Positions 26,031 to 34,569 of a stretch of DNA of 64,000 bases are shown here, one piece after another. The notes beneath the pieces were generated by a model. The model saw only the letters and a list, made by a program, of their open reading frames with translations, had not been told where the DNA came from and did no database searches. Numbering within the stretch: the first letter of the stretch is position 1; each line of letters opens with the position of its first letter. A program made the translations under genes and the position numbers. This DNA comes from Streptomyces sp. I05A-00742 (lineage in GTDB: Bacteria; Actinomycetota; Actinomycetes; Streptomycetales; Streptomycetaceae): assembly GCF_013055795.1 (NCBI RefSeq), contig NZ_JABETO010000005.1:150235-214234 (forward strand), given 5' to 3'.

Positions 26031-27071
26031 TCAGCGGTGCAGCAGCAACTGGCCCCGGCGGGAGAGCAGGAAGCGCTTGAACGCCGCCACGGGCGGGGTG
26101 TCGGGGTGGCCGTCCAGCCAGGCCACGCCGATCTCGCGGACCGCGCGCGGCGCCGTGACGGTCAGCTCCACGACGCCCGGGCGCGGCACCGCGGGCGGCG
26201 GGAGCAGGGCCACGCCGAGGCCGGCGGCCACCAGGCCGCGCAGCGTCTCGGGGTCCTCACCCTCGAAGGCGATCTTCGGGCTGAACCCGGCCTCGGCGCA
26301 CAGGGCGTCGGTGATCCGGCGGAGTCCGTAGCCCGGTTCGAGGGTGACGAACAGCTCGGTCGCGGCCTCGGCGAGGCGGATCCGCTTCCGGACGGCGAGC
26401 GGGTGGTCGTCGGGGACGACCAGCCGCAGCTTCTGCTCGTCGAGGCGGCGGGCGACGAGGTCGGGCGCGTCCGGCACCGGTGAGGTGAGGCAGAGGTCGA
26501 GGTCGCCGTCGCGGAGCCGCTCGATCATGGCCTCGCCGTAGTTCTGGACGAGTTGGAAGCGGACGCGGGGGTGGTCGGCCCGGAAGGCACGGATGAGTTC
26601 GGGTACGGTCTCGGAGCCCATGGTGTGCAGGAAGCCGAACGCCACCTTGCCGGCGGCGGGGTCGGCGTCCGCCCGTACGGACTCGGCGGCGCGGTCCACC
26701 TCGCCGAGCGCCCGCTCGACCGTGGCGAGGAACGTGCGGCCCGCGGCGGTGAGCGAGACCGTGCGGCCGTGCCGGGCGAACAGGGCGACGCCGAGGTCGT
26801 GTTCGAGCCGGGCCATGGAGCGGCTGAGCGTGGACTGCGGCATCCCCAGCCGCTGGGCGGCGCGGGTGACGTGCTCGTACCGGGCGACGGCGACGAACTG
26901 GGCGAGGCGCGGAGTGAGCGTCACCGCCCAGGAGTCGGCCTCGACGTCCGCGCTCGGAGCGGGCCCCGCGGCTGTCGCCTGGGTGACGGGCGTCAAGGAC
27001 GCGCCAGTAACGGCGATGTCTTTTCTGTTGCGTGCCGGTGACAGAGGCGGCCCTGACCTGCGTTCATGCAT
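26031..27071 (-). CDS. LysR-family transcriptional regulator
   Basis: 346 residues. N-terminal winged HTH (~50-110: LAQFVAVARYEHVTRAAQRLGMPQSTLSRSMARLEHDLGV) and a LysR substrate-binding domain (~140-340, GFLHTMGSETVPELIRAF...). The first ~45 residues are not conserved, so the true start may be later. It is divergent from the MFS transporter at 27138 with a clear inverted repeat between them (27097-27118), the classical arrangement in which a LysR regulator controls the neighbouring exporter. Confidence 0.88.
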   Translation of the reverse strand: MHERRSGPPLSPARNRKDIAVTGASLTPVTQATAAGPAPSADVEADSWAVTLTPRLAQFVAVARYEHVTRAAQRLGMPQSTLSRSMARLEHDLGVALFARHGRTVSLTAAGRTFLATVERALGEVDRAAESVRADADPAAGKVAFGFLHTMGSETVPELIRAFRADHPRVRFQLVQNYGEAMIERLRDGDLDLCLTSPVPDAPDLVARRLDEQKLRLVVPDDHPLAVRKRIRLAEAATELFVTLEPGYGLRRITDALCAEAGFSPKIAFEGEDPETLRGLVAAGLGVALLPPPAVPRPGVVELTVTAPRAVREIGVAWLDGHPDTPPVAAFKRFLLSRRGQLLLHR

Positions 27072-27096
27072 CACGGGATGGATTATGGCAAGTCTG

Positions 27097-27118
27097 TGCA
27101 TTGGACGCATCAAATGCA
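27097..27118. promoter_or_regulatory. LysR-type inverted repeat TGCATT-N10-AATGCA
   Basis: Perfect 6-bp arms separated by 10 bp, between the divergent lysR and MFS starts. A further TGCAT/ATGCA word follows (GTGCAT at 27121). Size and place are those of a LysR recognition site. Confidence 0.65.
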
Positions 27119-27137
27119 GCGTGCATACGGTTTGTGC

Positions 27138-28439
27138 ATGCCTCCTGCCGATACCGGGGCATCCGCCGTCATCGTGCGCGCGGGTGCCTCTCCCTCGTCG
27201 TCTCCCGTCTCCCTCTCCTCCTCCTCCGACGACTCCCGGATCGCGCCCGGTGACCCCGGCTACCGCCGGATGAGCTTCGCCCTCTTCGCGGCGGGCGTCG
27301 CCACCTTCGCGCTCCTCTACTCCACCCAGGCCCTGCTTCCCGCGATCTCCGACGGCCTCGGGGTGACGGCGGACCAGGCCAGTTGGACGGTCTCCGGCGC
27401 GACCGGCGGTCTCGCCCTCGCCGTCGTCCCGCTCAGCGCCCTCTCCGAACGGTTCGGACGGCGGGCCATGATGACCGCCGCCCTGTGTGTCGCGGCGCTG
27501 CTGGGTCTGCTGGTGCCCTTCGCCCCGGACCTCGGCTGGCTGACCGGGCTGCGCGTGGCCCAGGGTGTCGCACTGGCGGGCGTGCCGGCCTCGGCCATGG
27601 CCTATCTGGCGGAGGAGGTCCGTCCGAAGGCCCTGGTGGGCGCGGTCGGGCTGTTCGTGGCGGGCAACGCGATCGGCGGTATGACCGGGCGCATCCTCGC
27701 CGGCTGGGTGGCCCAGGCATGGGACTGGCGCGCGGGGCTGGCCTCCGTCGGCGTCCTCGCGGTCGTGTGCGCGGTGGTGTTCCGGCTGCTGATCCCCAAG
27801 GCCCGGCACTTCTCCCCCGGTTCGGTCGCCCCGCGCGACCTCGCCCGTACGGTCGGCCGCCATCTGTCCGACCCGCTGCTCGTCCGGCTGTACCTGATCG
27901 GTGCGCTGTTCATGACCGTCTTCGGCGCGGTCTACACCGTCATCGGCTACCGCCTCGCCGCCGCCCCCTTCTCCCTGCCCCAGGGGCTCGTCGGCTCCGT
28001 CTTCCTCGTCTACCTCGTCGGCACCCTCTCCTCCGCCGCCGCGGGCAGGCTCGTCGGCCGCCTCGGCCGGCGCGGCGCCCTCTACCTGGCGATGAGCACC
28101 ACGACGCTCGGCCTGCTCCTCACCCTCGCCTCGTCGCTGACCGCCGTCCTCCTCGGTCTCGTCCTCATCACCGCCGGCTTCTTCGCCGGCCACGCCGTCG
28201 CCTCGTCCTCCGTCAGCCGCGCGGCCACGACGGGCCGGGCGCAGGCGTCCGCGCTGTACCAGACCGCGTACTACCTCGGCAGTTCGGTGGGCGGCACGGT
28301 GGGGGCGCTCGCGTTCCGGGCGGGGGGCTGGGACGGGGTGATCGTCCTCGGGCTCGTGGCCATGGTGGGGGCGGCGTCGATCACGCTGTACGCGACGCGC
28401 AAGGCGCTCGTGGAGCGCCGGGTGTCCGTGCGGGCTTGA
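27138..28439 (+). CDS. MFS transporter
   Basis: 433 residues from ATG 27138, with 12 predicted membrane helices. After a Ser-rich cytoplasmic N-terminus, helix 1 reads FALFAAGVATFALLYSTQALLP. The MFS signature between helices 2 and 3 is present as LSERFGRRAMM. The sequence resembles the YnfM/DHA1 branch of drug or metabolite exporters; the substrate is not predictable. Probably controlled by the divergent LysR regulator. The earlier ATG at 27066 would add 24 residues that run through the operator, so it was not chosen. Confidence 0.87.
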   Translation: MPPADTGASAVIVRAGASPSSSPVSLSSSSDDSRIAPGDPGYRRMSFALFAAGVATFALLYSTQALLPAISDGLGVTADQASWTVSGATGGLALAVVPLSALSERFGRRAMMTAALCVAALLGLLVPFAPDLGWLTGLRVAQGVALAGVPASAMAYLAEEVRPKALVGAVGLFVAGNAIGGMTGRILAGWVAQAWDWRAGLASVGVLAVVCAVVFRLLIPKARHFSPGSVAPRDLARTVGRHLSDPLLVRLYLIGALFMTVFGAVYTVIGYRLAAAPFSLPQGLVGSVFLVYLVGTLSSAAAGRLVGRLGRRGALYLAMSTTTLGLLLTLASSLTAVLLGLVLITAGFFAGHAVASSSVSRAATTGRAQASALYQTAYYLGSSVGGTVGALAFRAGGWDGVIVLGLVAMVGAASITLYATRKALVERRVSVRA

Positions 28440-28492
28440 GCCCGCTGGGGCGGGGGCGAGCCCCCGCACCCCCAGAGCCGCCTGCGGCGCGC

Positions 28493-28542
28493 GTCCTCAA
28501 TCGCCGGACGGGCTGACTTCAGCCCGTCCGGCGATTGAGGAC
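28493..28542. terminator. 24-bp perfect inverted repeat between MFS gene and deoA
   Basis: The arms 28493-28516 and 28519-28542 (GTCCTCAATCGCCGGACGGG.. and its complement) are perfectly complementary over 24 bp with a 2-nt centre. They lie between convergent genes. The right arm is also the start of dispersed repeat copy 2, so the structure looks like two repeat ends facing each other. Confidence 0.8.
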
Positions 28543-28618
28543 AAGCGGCGAAGCCGCTTTCACGGGGTCCGGGGCAGAGCCCCGGGAAACGGTGAAAGGG
28601 CGGGACCGGGGCACCCCC
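28520..28618 (+). repeat. dispersed Streptomyces repeat, copy 2
   Basis: CAGCCCGTCCGGCGATTGAGGAC, then a small GCGGCGAAGCCGC stem, GGGGTCCGGGGC.. and GAAACGGTGAAAGGG: the same order of blocks as copies 1 (960) and 3 (44480). Confidence 0.75.
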
Positions 28619-28631
28619 ACCCCCGCAAGAC

Positions 28632-29909
28632 TCAGGCGATGCGATCCAGCACGATCGGATTCGGCGTGAAGTCCGTCCCGGCCGGGGAGATCTCGACGCC
28701 CCCGTCGAGAGCCGCGAGGGCGTAGTCGAACTTCTCCGGGGTGTCGGTGTGCAGCGTGAGCAGCGGCTGACCAGCCGTCACCGTGTCACCGGGCTTGGCG
28801 TGCATCTCGATGCCGGCCCCGGCCTGCACGGGGTCCTCCTTGCGGGCGCGCCCGGCGCCGAGGCGCCAGGCCGAGACGCCGACGGCGTAGGCGTCGAGCG
28901 CCGTCAGGACGCCGGACGAGGCAGCGGTGACGACGTGCTGCTCGCGGGCGACCGGGAGGGTCGCGTCCGGGTCGCCGCCCTGGGCGAGGATCATGCGGCG
29001 CCAGTGGTCCATGGCGGAGCCGTCGGCCAGCGCCTTGGCCGGGTCCGCGTCGGGCAGGCCGGCGGCGGCGAGCATCTCGCGGGCGAGGGCGAGGGTGAGC
29101 TCGACGACGTCCGCGGGGCCGCCGCCGGCCAGGACCTCGACGGACTCGCGGACTTCGAGGGCGTTGCCGGCGGTGAGACCGAGCGGGGTGGACATGTCGG
29201 TGAGGAGGGCGACGGTCCTGACGCCGTGGTCGGTGCCGAGGCCGACCATCGTGGAGGCCAGCTCGCGGGCGTCCTCGATGTTCTTCATAAAGGCGCCGGA
29301 GCCGACCTTGACGTCGAGGACGAGCGAGCCGGTGCCCTCGGCGATCTTCTTGGACATGATCGAGGAGGCGATCAGCGGGATGGCCTCGACGGTGCCGGTG
29401 ACGTCGCGCAGCGCGTAGAGCTTCTTGTCGGCGGGGGCCAGGCCGTCACCGGCGGCGCAGATGACGGAGCCGACGTTCCGCAGGACGTCCATCATCTCGT
29501 CGTTGGAGAGCAGCGCCCGCCAGCCGGGGATGGACTCCAGCTTGTCGAGGGTGCCACCGGTGTGGCCGAGGCCGCGGCCGGACAGCTGCGGGACGGCCGC
29601 GCCGCAGGCGGCGACCAGCGGGGCGAGCGGCAGCGTGATCTTGTCGCCGACGCCGCCGGTGGAGTGCTTGTCCGCGGTGGGAACGGGCAGGGAGGAGAAG
29701 TCCATGCGCTCACCGCTCGCGATCATCGCGGCCGTCCAGCGGGCGATCTCCGCACGGTCCATGCCGTTGAGCAGGATCGCCATGGCGAGCGAGGACATCT
29801 GCTCGTCGGCGACGGCGCCCCGGGTGTAGGCGTCGATGATCCAGTCGATCTGCTCGTCGGTCAGGCGGCCGCGGTCGCGCTTGGTGCGGATGACGGAGAT
29901 GGCGTCCAA
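28632..29909 (-). CDS. deoA: thymidine phosphorylase
   Basis: 425 residues, pyrimidine nucleoside phosphorylase. It converts thymidine or deoxyuridine plus phosphate to base and deoxyribose-1-phosphate. The family signature SGRGLGHTGGTLDKLESIPG is at ~115. DKHSTGGVGDK (~85) is the phosphate loop, and a C-terminal lipoyl-like domain follows (~345-425). The start is a TTG at 29909 with AAAGG eight bases in front; no ATG or GTG is available before the conserved DAISVIRTKRD. It follows cdd by 14 bp and closes a five-gene operon with the ABC transporter genes. Confidence 0.95.
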   Translation of the reverse strand: MDAISVIRTKRDRGRLTDEQIDWIIDAYTRGAVADEQMSSLAMAILLNGMDRAEIARWTAAMIASGERMDFSSLPVPTADKHSTGGVGDKITLPLAPLVAACGAAVPQLSGRGLGHTGGTLDKLESIPGWRALLSNDEMMDVLRNVGSVICAAGDGLAPADKKLYALRDVTGTVEAIPLIASSIMSKKIAEGTGSLVLDVKVGSGAFMKNIEDARELASTMVGLGTDHGVRTVALLTDMSTPLGLTAGNALEVRESVEVLAGGGPADVVELTLALAREMLAAAGLPDADPAKALADGSAMDHWRRMILAQGGDPDATLPVAREQHVVTAASSGVLTALDAYAVGVSAWRLGAGRARKEDPVQAGAGIEMHAKPGDTVTAGQPLLTLHTDTPEKFDYALAALDGGVEISPAGTDFTPNPIVLDRIA

Positions 29910-29923
29910 GAGACTTGCCTTTC

Positions 29924-30319
29924 TTATCGTTCGAGGTCGGCGGGGCCGAAGGCGTCGGGGAGGAGCTCGGCGAGCGGGCGGATGCCCGCGGCCGTGTCCA
30001 CTGCCAGCTCCGGTCCGCCGTGCTCCCACAGCAGCTGACGGCAGCGCCCGCACGGCATGAGGATGTCGCCGTTGCGGTCGCAGCACGTGAAGGCGGTCAG
30101 CCTGCCGCCGCCGGAGGAGAACAAGGCGGAGATCAGGCCGCACTCGGCGCACAGGGCGACGCCGTAGGCGGCGTTCTCCACATTGCAGCCGGTGACCACG
30201 CGGCCGTCGTCGACGACGGCCGCGGCACCGACGGGAAAGCCGGAGTACGGGGCGTAGGCCCGGGACATGGCGTCCCGGGCCTGCGCGCGCAGATCCTCCC
30301 AGTGAACGGGAGAGGTCAC
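29924..30319 (-). CDS. cdd: cytidine deaminase
   Basis: 131 residues, the short homotetrameric type with a Cys-rich zinc site: GVALCAECGLISALF (catalytic glutamate and first zinc cysteine) and LMPCGRCRQLL (second and third). It deaminates cytidine and deoxycytidine to uridine forms that DeoA or uridine kinase can use. The GTG start overlaps the stop of the upstream permease gene (GTGA), showing coupled translation. Confidence 0.95.
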   Translation of the reverse strand: MTSPVHWEDLRAQARDAMSRAYAPYSGFPVGAAAVVDDGRVVTGCNVENAAYGVALCAECGLISALFSSGGGRLTAFTCCDRNGDILMPCGRCRQLLWEHGGPELAVDTAAGIRPLAELLPDAFGPADLER

Positions 30320-31608
30320 TTTCCTTGACCCTTTCGGTAGGGTTTGCCGTCAGCTTTCGGCATTCGCAGCCGTTGTGCAAACAGGGACAGCACAAGCAGC
30401 GTGACCACGTACGGAGTGGCGTCCACGAACTCCAGCGGCACGACGTCCGTCAGCAGGAACCAGACGAACAGGGCCACGGCCACGACCGCGGCGACGACCG
30501 ACGCCTTGAGCTGTCCGCCCCGGAGCCGCCAGACCGCGAAGCCCGCCAGCAGCACCGCGATCAGCAGCAGCAGCGCGTGGACGGTCGGACCGCCGGAGCG
30601 CAGCTGGAGGCTGTCCATGAAGCCGAACAGTCCGGCGCTCATCGCGACGCCGCCCGGCCGCCAGTTGCCGGAGATCATCGTGGCGAGACCGATGTAGCCG
30701 CGGCCGCCGGTCTGGCCGTCGGAGTACATATGGGTGCCGATGGCCAGGAACGCGCCGCCGAGGCCGGCGAGGGCGCCGGAGACGACCACCGCCGCGTACT
30801 TGTACGTGTAGACGTTGACGCCGAGCGACTCGGCGGCCACCGGGCTCTCGCCGCAGGAGCGCAGACGCAGGCCGAAGGCGGAGCGCCACAGCACGAAGAA
30901 CGTGCCGATGAAGAGCACCACCGTGACGAGCGTCAGCCAGGACACGTTGGTGACCACGCCGCGCAGCATGCCGGCGACGTCGGAGACGAAGAACCAGTGG
31001 TGCTTCTCGACCGAGTGCAGCCAGTCGCCCACGCCCGGGACGGAGAAGTTGCCCATGTTCTCCATGACGGGCGACTGCTTGTCGTTGCCGCCCTTCTGCT
31101 GGGCCTCGCTGCCCTCCGCGCCGAACCACAGCTTGGCGAAGTACTGGGTGATGCCCAGGGCCAGGATGTTCATGGCCACACCGGAGATGATGTGGTCGAC
31201 GTTGAAGGTGACGGTGGCGATCGCGTGCAGCAGGCCGCCGAGCGCGCCGCCGACGATGCCGGCGGCGGCCGCGGCCCAGGGGCCGTACTGCCAGCCCATC
31301 CAGCCGGCGGAGAAGGCGCCCAGCATCATCATGCCTTCGAGGCCGATGTTGACGACGCCCGCCCGCTCGGACCAGAGGCCGCCGAGGCCGGCGAGGCCGA
31401 TCGGCACCGCGGCGGCGAGGGCCGCGCTGAACTGGCCCGAGCCGGTCAGGTCGTCGGCGCCGGTGATCGCCCGCAGGGCGGAGACCAGGATCAGCGCGCC
31501 GGCGACGATCAGCATGATGACGGGGTAGGAGAGCTTCCGCTTCCCGCCGTCGCCCTTGTTCCTGCCGCTCAGCCGTTCGGCGAGCCCGGAGGTGAAGGTG
31601 GTACTCAC
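30316..31608 (-). CDS. nucleoside ABC transporter permease (second subunit)
   Basis: 430 residues with about 10 membrane helices, BPD_transp_2 family (PF02653, as in NupQ/YufQ). Conserved WSERAGVVNIGLEGMMMLGAF (~90) and GLRLRSCGESPVAAESLGVNV (~230) match the nucleoside transporter branch. A loop of ~60 residues, residues ~165-225 (EGSEAQQKGGNDKQSP..), is longer than usual. Start GTG overlaps the previous gene's stop; the operon order is ATPase, permease, permease, cdd, deoA. Confidence 0.92.
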   Translation of the reverse strand: MSTTFTSGLAERLSGRNKGDGGKRKLSYPVIMLIVAGALILVSALRAITGADDLTGSGQFSAALAAAVPIGLAGLGGLWSERAGVVNIGLEGMMMLGAFSAGWMGWQYGPWAAAAAGIVGGALGGLLHAIATVTFNVDHIISGVAMNILALGITQYFAKLWFGAEGSEAQQKGGNDKQSPVMENMGNFSVPGVGDWLHSVEKHHWFFVSDVAGMLRGVVTNVSWLTLVTVVLFIGTFFVLWRSAFGLRLRSCGESPVAAESLGVNVYTYKYAAVVVSGALAGLGGAFLAIGTHMYSDGQTGGRGYIGLATMISGNWRPGGVAMSAGLFGFMDSLQLRSGGPTVHALLLLIAVLLAGFAVWRLRGGQLKASVVAAVVAVALFVWFLLTDVVPLEFVDATPYVVTLLVLSLFAQRLRMPKADGKPYRKGQGK

Positions 31609-32711
31609 GCGGAAACCTCCGCCTTGTCGCTCTTGCGGGCCTGGGCGGCGAGCTCCTCGCCGACCTTGCGCTGCTGGGTCTTGAGGCCGTAGCGCCGCAC
31701 GATCTCGTAGGCGATGACGACGCAGAGGACGATGACGCCCTGGATCACGCCGACGATCTCCTGGGCGTAGCCCTCGAACTCGAGCTGGGTGCCGGTGCGG
31801 TCCAGGAAGCCCCAGAGCAGGGCGCCGAGCGCCATGCCGATGGGGTGGTTGCGGCCGAGCAGGGCGATCGCGATACCGGTGAAGCCGATGCCCGTGGGGA
31901 AGTCGGTGCCGTAGTTGTACGAGACGCCGAGCAGGGTCGGCATACCGACGAGGCCGGCCACCGCGCCGGAGAGCAGCATCGAGGTGACGATCATGCGCTT
32001 GACGCTGACGCCGCTGGCCTGCGCGGCCGACTCCGACCGGCCGACGGTGCGCAGATCGAAGCCGAAGCGGGTGCGGCCCAGGATGAACCAGTAGGCCAGG
32101 CCCGCGACGGCCGCGACGATCACGAAGCCGTAGATCGGCTTGGGCGTGGTCGGGATCTCGAAGAAGTGCGCCGAGTCCGGCAGGTAGGGCGTGTGGAGCA
32201 GGTTGCCCTCCTTCTTCGCCAGCCGGCCGTCCTGGAGGAAGTAGCCGATCACCGAGGCGCCGATGGCGTTCAGCATGATGGTGCTGATCACCTCGTTGAC
32301 ACCGCGGGTGGTCTTCAGCAGACCCGCGATGCCCGCCCAGATCGCGCCGACCGCCATCGCCACGATGATGATGATCGGGATCTGGATGATGCCCGGCAGG
32401 GTGAGCGCACCGCCGACCGCGGCGGCGAAGAAGGCCGCGATGCGGTACTGGCCGTCGACGCCGATGTTGAAGAGGTTCATCCGGAAGCCGATGGCGACGG
32501 CCAGCGCGGACAGGTAGTACGGGGTGGCCTTGTTGATGATCCAGACCTGGCTGTCGCTCTTCGAGCCGAAGTCGACCATCACCTGGTAGGCGTGGAACGG
32601 GTCCTTGCCGGTGGCCGCGATGATGATCGAGGTGATCGCGATGGCCGCCAGGATCGCCAGCACGGGGGCGGCGACGGCCAGGATGACCTTGTCCTTGTCG
32701 AACTTCTTCAC
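31605..32711 (-). CDS. nucleoside ABC transporter permease (first subunit)
   Basis: 368 residues, about 8 helices, BPD_transp_2 family (NupP/YufP-like). Signatures: IGFRMNLFNIGVDGQYRIAAF (~80), NEVISTIMLNAIGASVIGYFL (~140), GFDLRTVGRSESAAQASGVSV (~222). It overlaps the ATPase gene by 4 bp (its start is an ATG within the ATPase stop region) and the next permease by GTGA. Confidence 0.92.
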   Translation of the reverse strand: MKKFDKDKVILAVAAPVLAILAAIAITSIIIAATGKDPFHAYQVMVDFGSKSDSQVWIINKATPYYLSALAVAIGFRMNLFNIGVDGQYRIAAFFAAAVGGALTLPGIIQIPIIIIVAMAVGAIWAGIAGLLKTTRGVNEVISTIMLNAIGASVIGYFLQDGRLAKKEGNLLHTPYLPDSAHFFEIPTTPKPIYGFVIVAAVAGLAYWFILGRTRFGFDLRTVGRSESAAQASGVSVKRMIVTSMLLSGAVAGLVGMPTLLGVSYNYGTDFPTGIGFTGIAIALLGRNHPIGMALGALLWGFLDRTGTQLEFEGYAQEIVGVIQGVIVLCVVIAYEIVRRYGLKTQQRKVGEELAAQARKSDKAEVSA

Positions 32712-34360
32712 TTGGTGTCGCCTCCTTCCGCGCCGTCGCCGTCGCTGTCGTTCGTGCCGTCCGCCGGGGCGGGCGGCTCTTCGGGGGTCTCGGGGTTCTC
32801 GGCGTGTTCGAGGTGCCCGGTCGCGGCGCCGGTCATGGCCGAGCCCAACTCCTCCGGGGTGATGGTGGCGGGGTCGGCGTCGGCGACCAGGCGGCCGCGG
32901 AACATCACCCGCAGGGTGTCGGAGAGCCCGATGAGCTCGTCCAGGTCGGCAGAGATCAGCAGCACCGCGAGTCCCTCGCGGCGCGCCTCACGGATCTGGT
33001 CCCAGATCTGCGCCTGCGCGCCGACGTCCACACCGCGGGTGGGGTGGGCGGCGATGAGCAGCTTCGGCTTGTGGCTCATCTCGCGGCCGACGATCAGCTT
33101 CTGCTGGTTGCCGCCGGAGAGCGAGGCCGCGGTGACCTCGATGCCGGGGGTACGGACGTCGAACTCGCGGACGATGCGCTCGGTGTCGGCGCGCGCAGCC
33201 TTGTTGTCGAGGAAGGCGCCCTTGCTGTTGGGCTTCTCCGTGACGTGGCCCAGGATGCGGTTCTCCCACAGCGGGGCTTCCAGCAGCAGGCCGTGGCGGT
33301 GCCGGTCCTCGGGGATGTAGCCCATGCCGCTCTCACGCCGCTTGCGGGTCGGCGTGTGGGTGATCTCGGTGCCGTCGAGGGTGACGGTGCCCCGGTCCGG
33401 GTCGCGCATGCCCATGACGGCCTCGACCAGCTCGGCCTGGCCGTTGCCCTCCACGCCCGCGAGGCCCAGGACCTCGCCCTTGTGGATGGTGAACGCGATG
33501 CCGTCGAGCACGGTCCGGACCACGCCGTCGGAGTCGGTGGCCGACAGGTGCAGGCCGTCGACGGTGAGCATCGGCGTGTCGGTGACCGTGGACTCGCGGG
33601 TCTCCGGCGAGGGCAGCTCCTCGCCGACCATCAGCTCGGCGAGCTGCTTGGGCGTGGTCTCGCTGGGGACCGCGGTGCCGACGGTGGTGCCGCGGCGGAT
33701 GACGGTGATGTCGTCCGCGACGGAGAGCACCTCGCCGAGCTTGTGCGAGATGAAGATGACGGTCAGACCCTCGGACTTGAGCTCGCGCAGGTTGTCGAAG
33801 AGCGCGTCGACCTCCTGCGGGACCAGGACGGCCGTCGGCTCGTCCAGGATGAGCGTGCGCGCACCCCGGTAGAGGACCTTGAGGATCTCCACGCGCTGCC
33901 GGTCGGCGACGCCGAGGTCCTCGACGAGGACGTCGGGGCGGACGCCGAGGCCGTACGCGTCGGAGATCTCCTTGATCTTCGCCCGGGCCCTGCCTCCGAT
34001 GCCGTACAGCTTCTCGGCGCCCAGGACGACGTTCTCCAGGACGGTGAGGTTGTCGGCGAGCATGAAGTGCTGGTGCACCATGCCGATGCCGCGCGCGATG
34101 GCGTCGGCGGGGCTGTGCAGGGTGACCTGCTCGCCGTCGAGGGTGATCGTGCCCTCGTCCGGCTTCTGCATGCCGTAGAGGATCTTCATCAGGGTGGACT
34201 TGCCGGCGCCGTTCTCGCCGCAGAGGGCGTGGACGGTGCCGCGGCGGACCGTGAGGCAGATGTCGTGGTTGGCCACGACGCCGGGGAACCGCTTGGTGAT
34301 GCCTTGCAGTTCCACGGCAGGGACGGTGCCGCTGCTGGACTCTTTGCTGGACGCTTTGAT
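32708..34360 (-). CDS. nucleoside ABC transporter ATP-binding protein (two ABC domains)
   Basis: About 550 residues with two ATP-binding cassettes, the sugar/nucleoside importer form (NupO/YufO-like). Cassette 1: Walker A GENGAGKST (~48), DEPTAVL (Walker B, ~165). Cassette 2: GVEGNGQAE in place of a canonical Walker A (~300) and LSGGNQQK (~420), normal for this family. The start is unusual: the only codon with a good ribosome site (GAGGAG, 8 nt spacing) is an ATC at 34360, followed by the family-like sequence KASSKESSSG..VPAVELQGITKRFPG. A GTG in frame at 34423 gives 21 more residues but has no ribosome site. The C-terminus is acidic. An operator lies upstream at 34471. Confidence 0.9.
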   Translation of the reverse strand: MKASSKESSSGTVPAVELQGITKRFPGVVANHDICLTVRRGTVHALCGENGAGKSTLMKILYGMQKPDEGTITLDGEQVTLHSPADAIARGIGMVHQHFMLADNLTVLENVVLGAEKLYGIGGRARAKIKEISDAYGLGVRPDVLVEDLGVADRQRVEILKVLYRGARTLILDEPTAVLVPQEVDALFDNLRELKSEGLTVIFISHKLGEVLSVADDITVIRRGTTVGTAVPSETTPKQLAELMVGEELPSPETRESTVTDTPMLTVDGLHLSATDSDGVVRTVLDGIAFTIHKGEVLGLAGVEGNGQAELVEAVMGMRDPDRGTVTLDGTEITHTPTRKRRESGMGYIPEDRHRHGLLLEAPLWENRILGHVTEKPNSKGAFLDNKAARADTERIVREFDVRTPGIEVTAASLSGGNQQKLIVGREMSHKPKLLIAAHPTRGVDVGAQAQIWDQIREARREGLAVLLISADLDELIGLSDTLRVMFRGRLVADADPATITPEELGSAMTGAATGHLEHAENPETPEEPPAPADGTNDSDGDGAEGGDTK

Positions 34361-34470
34361 GGCGCACTCTCCTCGGGGAAAGGGAGCGGGGGTGACACCG
34401 GGGTGTCCACCGGGTGGGGGCACGGTGGCGTTCCGGCCGGGCGGGGGCGACGCTACACGCGTCAACGGGA

Positions 34471-34486
34471 CGCTACGCGCGTAGCG
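34471..34486. promoter_or_regulatory. operator CGCTACGCGCGTAGCG upstream of the nucleoside transporter operon
   Basis: Exact core CTACGCGCGTAG at 34473-34484, here extended to a perfect 16-bp palindrome. A degenerate copy (CTACACGCGTCA, 34453-34464) lies 20 bp further toward the gene. It is 112 bp upstream of the ATC start used here. Confidence 0.75.
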
Positions 34487-34498
34487 TTGGCGCGTATG

Positions 34499-34536
34499 TG
34501 CGGGCCCGGCGAGGGTGTTCCCCCGCCGGGCCCGCA
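34499..34536 (-). terminator. terminator downstream of the BMP lipoprotein gene
   Basis: TGCGGGCCCGGCG (34499-34511) and CGCCGGGCCCGCA (34524-34536) form a perfect 13-bp stem with a 12-nt loop, 33 bp after the stop of the lipoprotein gene. It separates it from the co-directional ABC operon whose operator lies just beyond. Confidence 0.8.
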
Positions 34537-34569
34537 CAGCCGGACGGCCGACCGGAGCCGGCCGTCAGG

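Noticed and set aside
28493..28542. 24-bp perfect inverted repeat as insertion-sequence ends
   Set aside because: The centre is only 2 nt and there is no transposase. The sequence is that of a dispersed terminator-like repeat placed between convergent genes.
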